Positions 4,142 to 5,766 of a DNA stretch of 5,766 nucleotides are shown piece after piece; position 1 is the stretch's first letter, and each line of letters starts with the position of its first letter. This DNA comes from Phycisphaerales bacterium (lineage in GTDB: Bacteria; Planctomycetota; Phycisphaerae; Tepidisphaerales; Tepidisphaeraceae), in contig JAQGHJ010000131.1 in the NCBI GenBank assembly GCA_028288905.1, positions 1-5,766 on the forward strand. The letters run 5' to 3'. Both the position numbers and the translations under genes were made by a program. Below the pieces are notes generated by a model. That model was not told the origin of the DNA and did not search any database. It saw only the letters and a program-made list of their open reading frames with translations.

Positions 4142-5766
4142 ATGCGCCCAGGCCTCGTCCCCCCCGTCGCCCCGTGCTTCGTCAGCCACAACCTGGCCCT
4201 CGGCGGGGCCCAGATCGCGGTGTTGCGGATGATCCGCGCGCTGCCGGACTGGGTGCGGGAGCAAACCTCGCTTTACGTGCAGGCCGACGACCTGCCGCTG
4301 CTGGAGCCGGCGTTGGCCGCCGGCTTCAGCTGCAAGACCGTGACGACGAAGCCGGTCGACGACCCGTCGTGCTACGTGCTGAGCTACGGCAACCTCGCCG
4401 GGCTGCCCGAGCGGCCGACGTCGCTGCTGCTGCACTCGTGGGACGACGAGGGATGGCGGTTCATCAACAAGGCCTACGGCTCCGCCCGCGGCTGGCGGGT
4501 GGCGGGCGTGAGTCGGCAGGTCCTCGACCGGTTTCAGCCGTTCGTCGAGGCCGGCGGGCACACGGTCGCCGGCGTGCTGCCGCCGCCGGTGACCGAGTTC
4601 GCCCGGGTGAAGGGCCGCCGCTCGCCCAGCCGCATCGTCGTCGGCTGGATGGGCCGGCCGCTGGAATCCAAGGGGCTGATGTCGTTGCCGTACCTGCTGA
4701 AGCAGGACGAGCGGCTCGTCGTCCGCTGTTTCACCGGGGCGGTCACCGGCGGGCACCCGTACACCCGCCGGGTGCAGGCCGAGGCGATGGCGAAGTTCCT
4801 GGCGCTCACCGACCAGCTCGGCGTCCGCGGCCGCCTCGACCTGCGGCCGCTCGAGTTCGACCCGTTCCACTACAAGGACCGGCTCAAGGGCTGCCACGTC
4901 CTGCTCGGCAACAGCCGCCGCGAGGGCTTTTTGCTGACCGCGGCCGAGGCGCTGAGCTGCGGCGTGCCGGTCGTCGTCACCCGCGACTGCGGCGTGGCCG
5001 AGTTCGTGCAGGAGGGCGTGAACGGCACCGTCATCGACTGGCACGACGACCCGCGGACGCTGGCCAAGCGGTGCCACAAGGCGATCGGGCGGGCCGTCGG
5101 CTACAGCGCCGTCGACTGCCTCAAGAGCGCCCAGACCCTGTCGACGGCCGCCCTGTATCGCCAGACGTACGGCAACGTGCTGGCCGACCTGACCGGCACG
5201 GCGTTGCAGCACGAGGCCCCGCGGGTGACGGTCGGGCTCCGCATCCACAAGGGCATGCGGATCGACCACCTCGACGCGGCCGCCAGCAGCCTCGCGTCGC
5301 AGACGTATAAGCGGTTCAAAACGGTGCTGTTGGTCGACGGCCCCTGGGCGTACGGCGAGCAGCTGGCCGCCCGGTACGACCTGCCGCTGATCTGCACCGG
5401 CGAGGAGCCGGACATCACCCACTGCTCGTGGCTGCACCGCCAGGCCGTGGCCGCGTGCGACACGGAGTTCTACAAGCCGCTCGACTACGACGACCAACTG
5501 CTGCCCGGGTATCTGGAGCGCGCCGTCGCCACGCTCGACCGCGAGAAGGCGGACGTGTACGGCTGCCTGCTGACGAGCCTGGAGGGTGGGGAGTTCTCGG
5601 CGCGGTGGTGGCCGAACAAGCCGGTCGAGACGATGTTCACGGGCAACTCGGACCACAACCAGTTGCCGCACTCGTCGGTGCTGATGCGGGCCGAGGCGGC
5701 CCGGCGGGCCGGCAACTACAACGAGCGGGCCGTCGGGCTCGGGGCGGACGACTACCAGCTCTGGTA
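4142..5766 (+). CDS. Two-domain glycosyltransferase, GT4-like then GT2-like (partial, C-terminus off the right edge)
   Basis: The frame from ATG 4142 is open for 541 residues to the window edge. Residues about 10-350 form a GT-B, GT4-type domain: the N-terminal SHNLALGGAQ contains the GGAQ sugar-transferase signature, VVGWMGRPLESKG opens the second Rossmann half, and Glu261/Glu269 form the EX7E motif in a REGFLLTAAEA context, followed by CGVPVVVT. From about residue 360 a GT-A, GT2-like domain begins (VTVGLRI, then SLASQTYKRFKTVLLVDG). It has a DXD-type metal/nucleotide-sugar site at Asp448-Tyr-Asp450 in the context PLDYDDQLLPGYLE, and a GADDYQLW near the edge resembling the GT2 catalytic-acid region. 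It probably adds two sugars in sequence to a surface polysaccharide or glycan; donors and acceptor are unknown. An in-frame TAG at 4133-4135 rules out an earlier start. No Shine-Dalgarno precedes the ATG. The canonical VDDGS of GT2 enzymes reads VDGPW here. Confidence 0.87.
   Translation, partial: MRPGLVPPVAPCFVSHNLALGGAQIAVLRMIRALPDWVREQTSLYVQADDLPLLEPALAAGFSCKTVTTKPVDDPSCYVLSYGNLAGLPERPTSLLLHSWDDEGWRFINKAYGSARGWRVAGVSRQVLDRFQPFVEAGGHTVAGVLPPPVTEFARVKGRRSPSRIVVGWMGRPLESKGLMSLPYLLKQDERLVVRCFTGAVTGGHPYTRRVQAEAMAKFLALTDQLGVRGRLDLRPLEFDPFHYKDRLKGCHVLLGNSRREGFLLTAAEALSCGVPVVVTRDCGVAEFVQEGVNGTVIDWHDDPRTLAKRCHKAIGRAVGYSAVDCLKSAQTLSTAALYRQTYGNVLADLTGTALQHEAPRVTVGLRIHKGMRIDHLDAAASSLASQTYKRFKTVLLVDGPWAYGEQLAARYDLPLICTGEEPDITHCSWLHRQAVAACDTEFYKPLDYDDQLLPGYLERAVATLDREKADVYGCLLTSLEGGEFSARWWPNKPVETMFTGNSDHNQLPHSSVLMRAEAARRAGNYNERAVGLGADDYQLW

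Noticed and set aside
4006..5310. Forward-strand ORF of 434 codons starting at 4006
   Set aside because: It is a different frame over the same glycosyltransferase region, composed largely of Arg, Ala, Gly and Pro, with no motif.
4013..5671. Reverse-strand ORF of 552 codons
   Set aside because: It is antisense to the glycosyltransferase, low-complexity and rich in Arg/Gln/His/Val; the forward frame from 4142 carries clear GT4 and GT2 motifs.
1..5766. CRISPR arrays, tRNA genes, insertion sequences and attachment sites
   Set aside because: I saw no regularly spaced direct repeats, cloverleaf, transposase motif or terminal inverted repeats.

Overview
The window is about 70% G+C or higher and carries several marks of a planctomycete, most likely a Gemmata-like (Gemmataceae) genome. 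One secreted protein has an N-terminal LEPR-XLL-type motif, another ends in a PEP-CTERM sorting signal, genes are widely spaced with little operon structure, and every frame is rich in spurious antisense ORFs. The genus assignment is inference from these traits, not from a marker gene.

Layout from left to right. (1) A reverse-strand gene runs off the left edge (start at 1477) and encodes a large secreted zinc metalloprotease with a metzincin-like HExxHxxxxxH site, a PPC domain and the beginning of a fibronectin type III domain. (2) A 238-bp divergent intergenic region holds a strong GC-rich hairpin just before the next ribosome binding site. (3) On the forward strand is a 157-residue deaminase (1716-2189) that closely resembles yeast cytosine deaminase, including its known substrate-contact residues. 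(4) Convergent to it, on the reverse strand, is a 311-residue PEP-CTERM secreted protein of unknown function (2250-3185). (5) Next on the reverse strand is a small two-helix membrane protein of the low-affinity iron permease family (3388-3834). (6) After a 307-bp divergent gap, a forward-strand gene starts at 4142 and runs off the right edge. It encodes a two-domain glycosyltransferase, GT4-like GT-B followed by GT2-like GT-A.

The six regions do not form an obvious single pathway. Two genes make exported or surface proteins (metalloprotease, PEP-CTERM protein) and one probably builds a glycan. This is compatible with cell-surface or matrix functions, but they sit in separate transcription units. 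The deaminase (pyrimidine salvage) and iron-permease-like protein look like independent single-gene units. I found no CRISPR array, tRNA, rRNA, insertion sequence or integrase. I also see no convincing previously undescribed multi-gene system. The most rewarding items are the yeast-type cytosine deaminase with a complete substrate pocket, the altered metzincin motif, the GT4-GT2 fusion, and the hairpins just upstream of two of the start codons.
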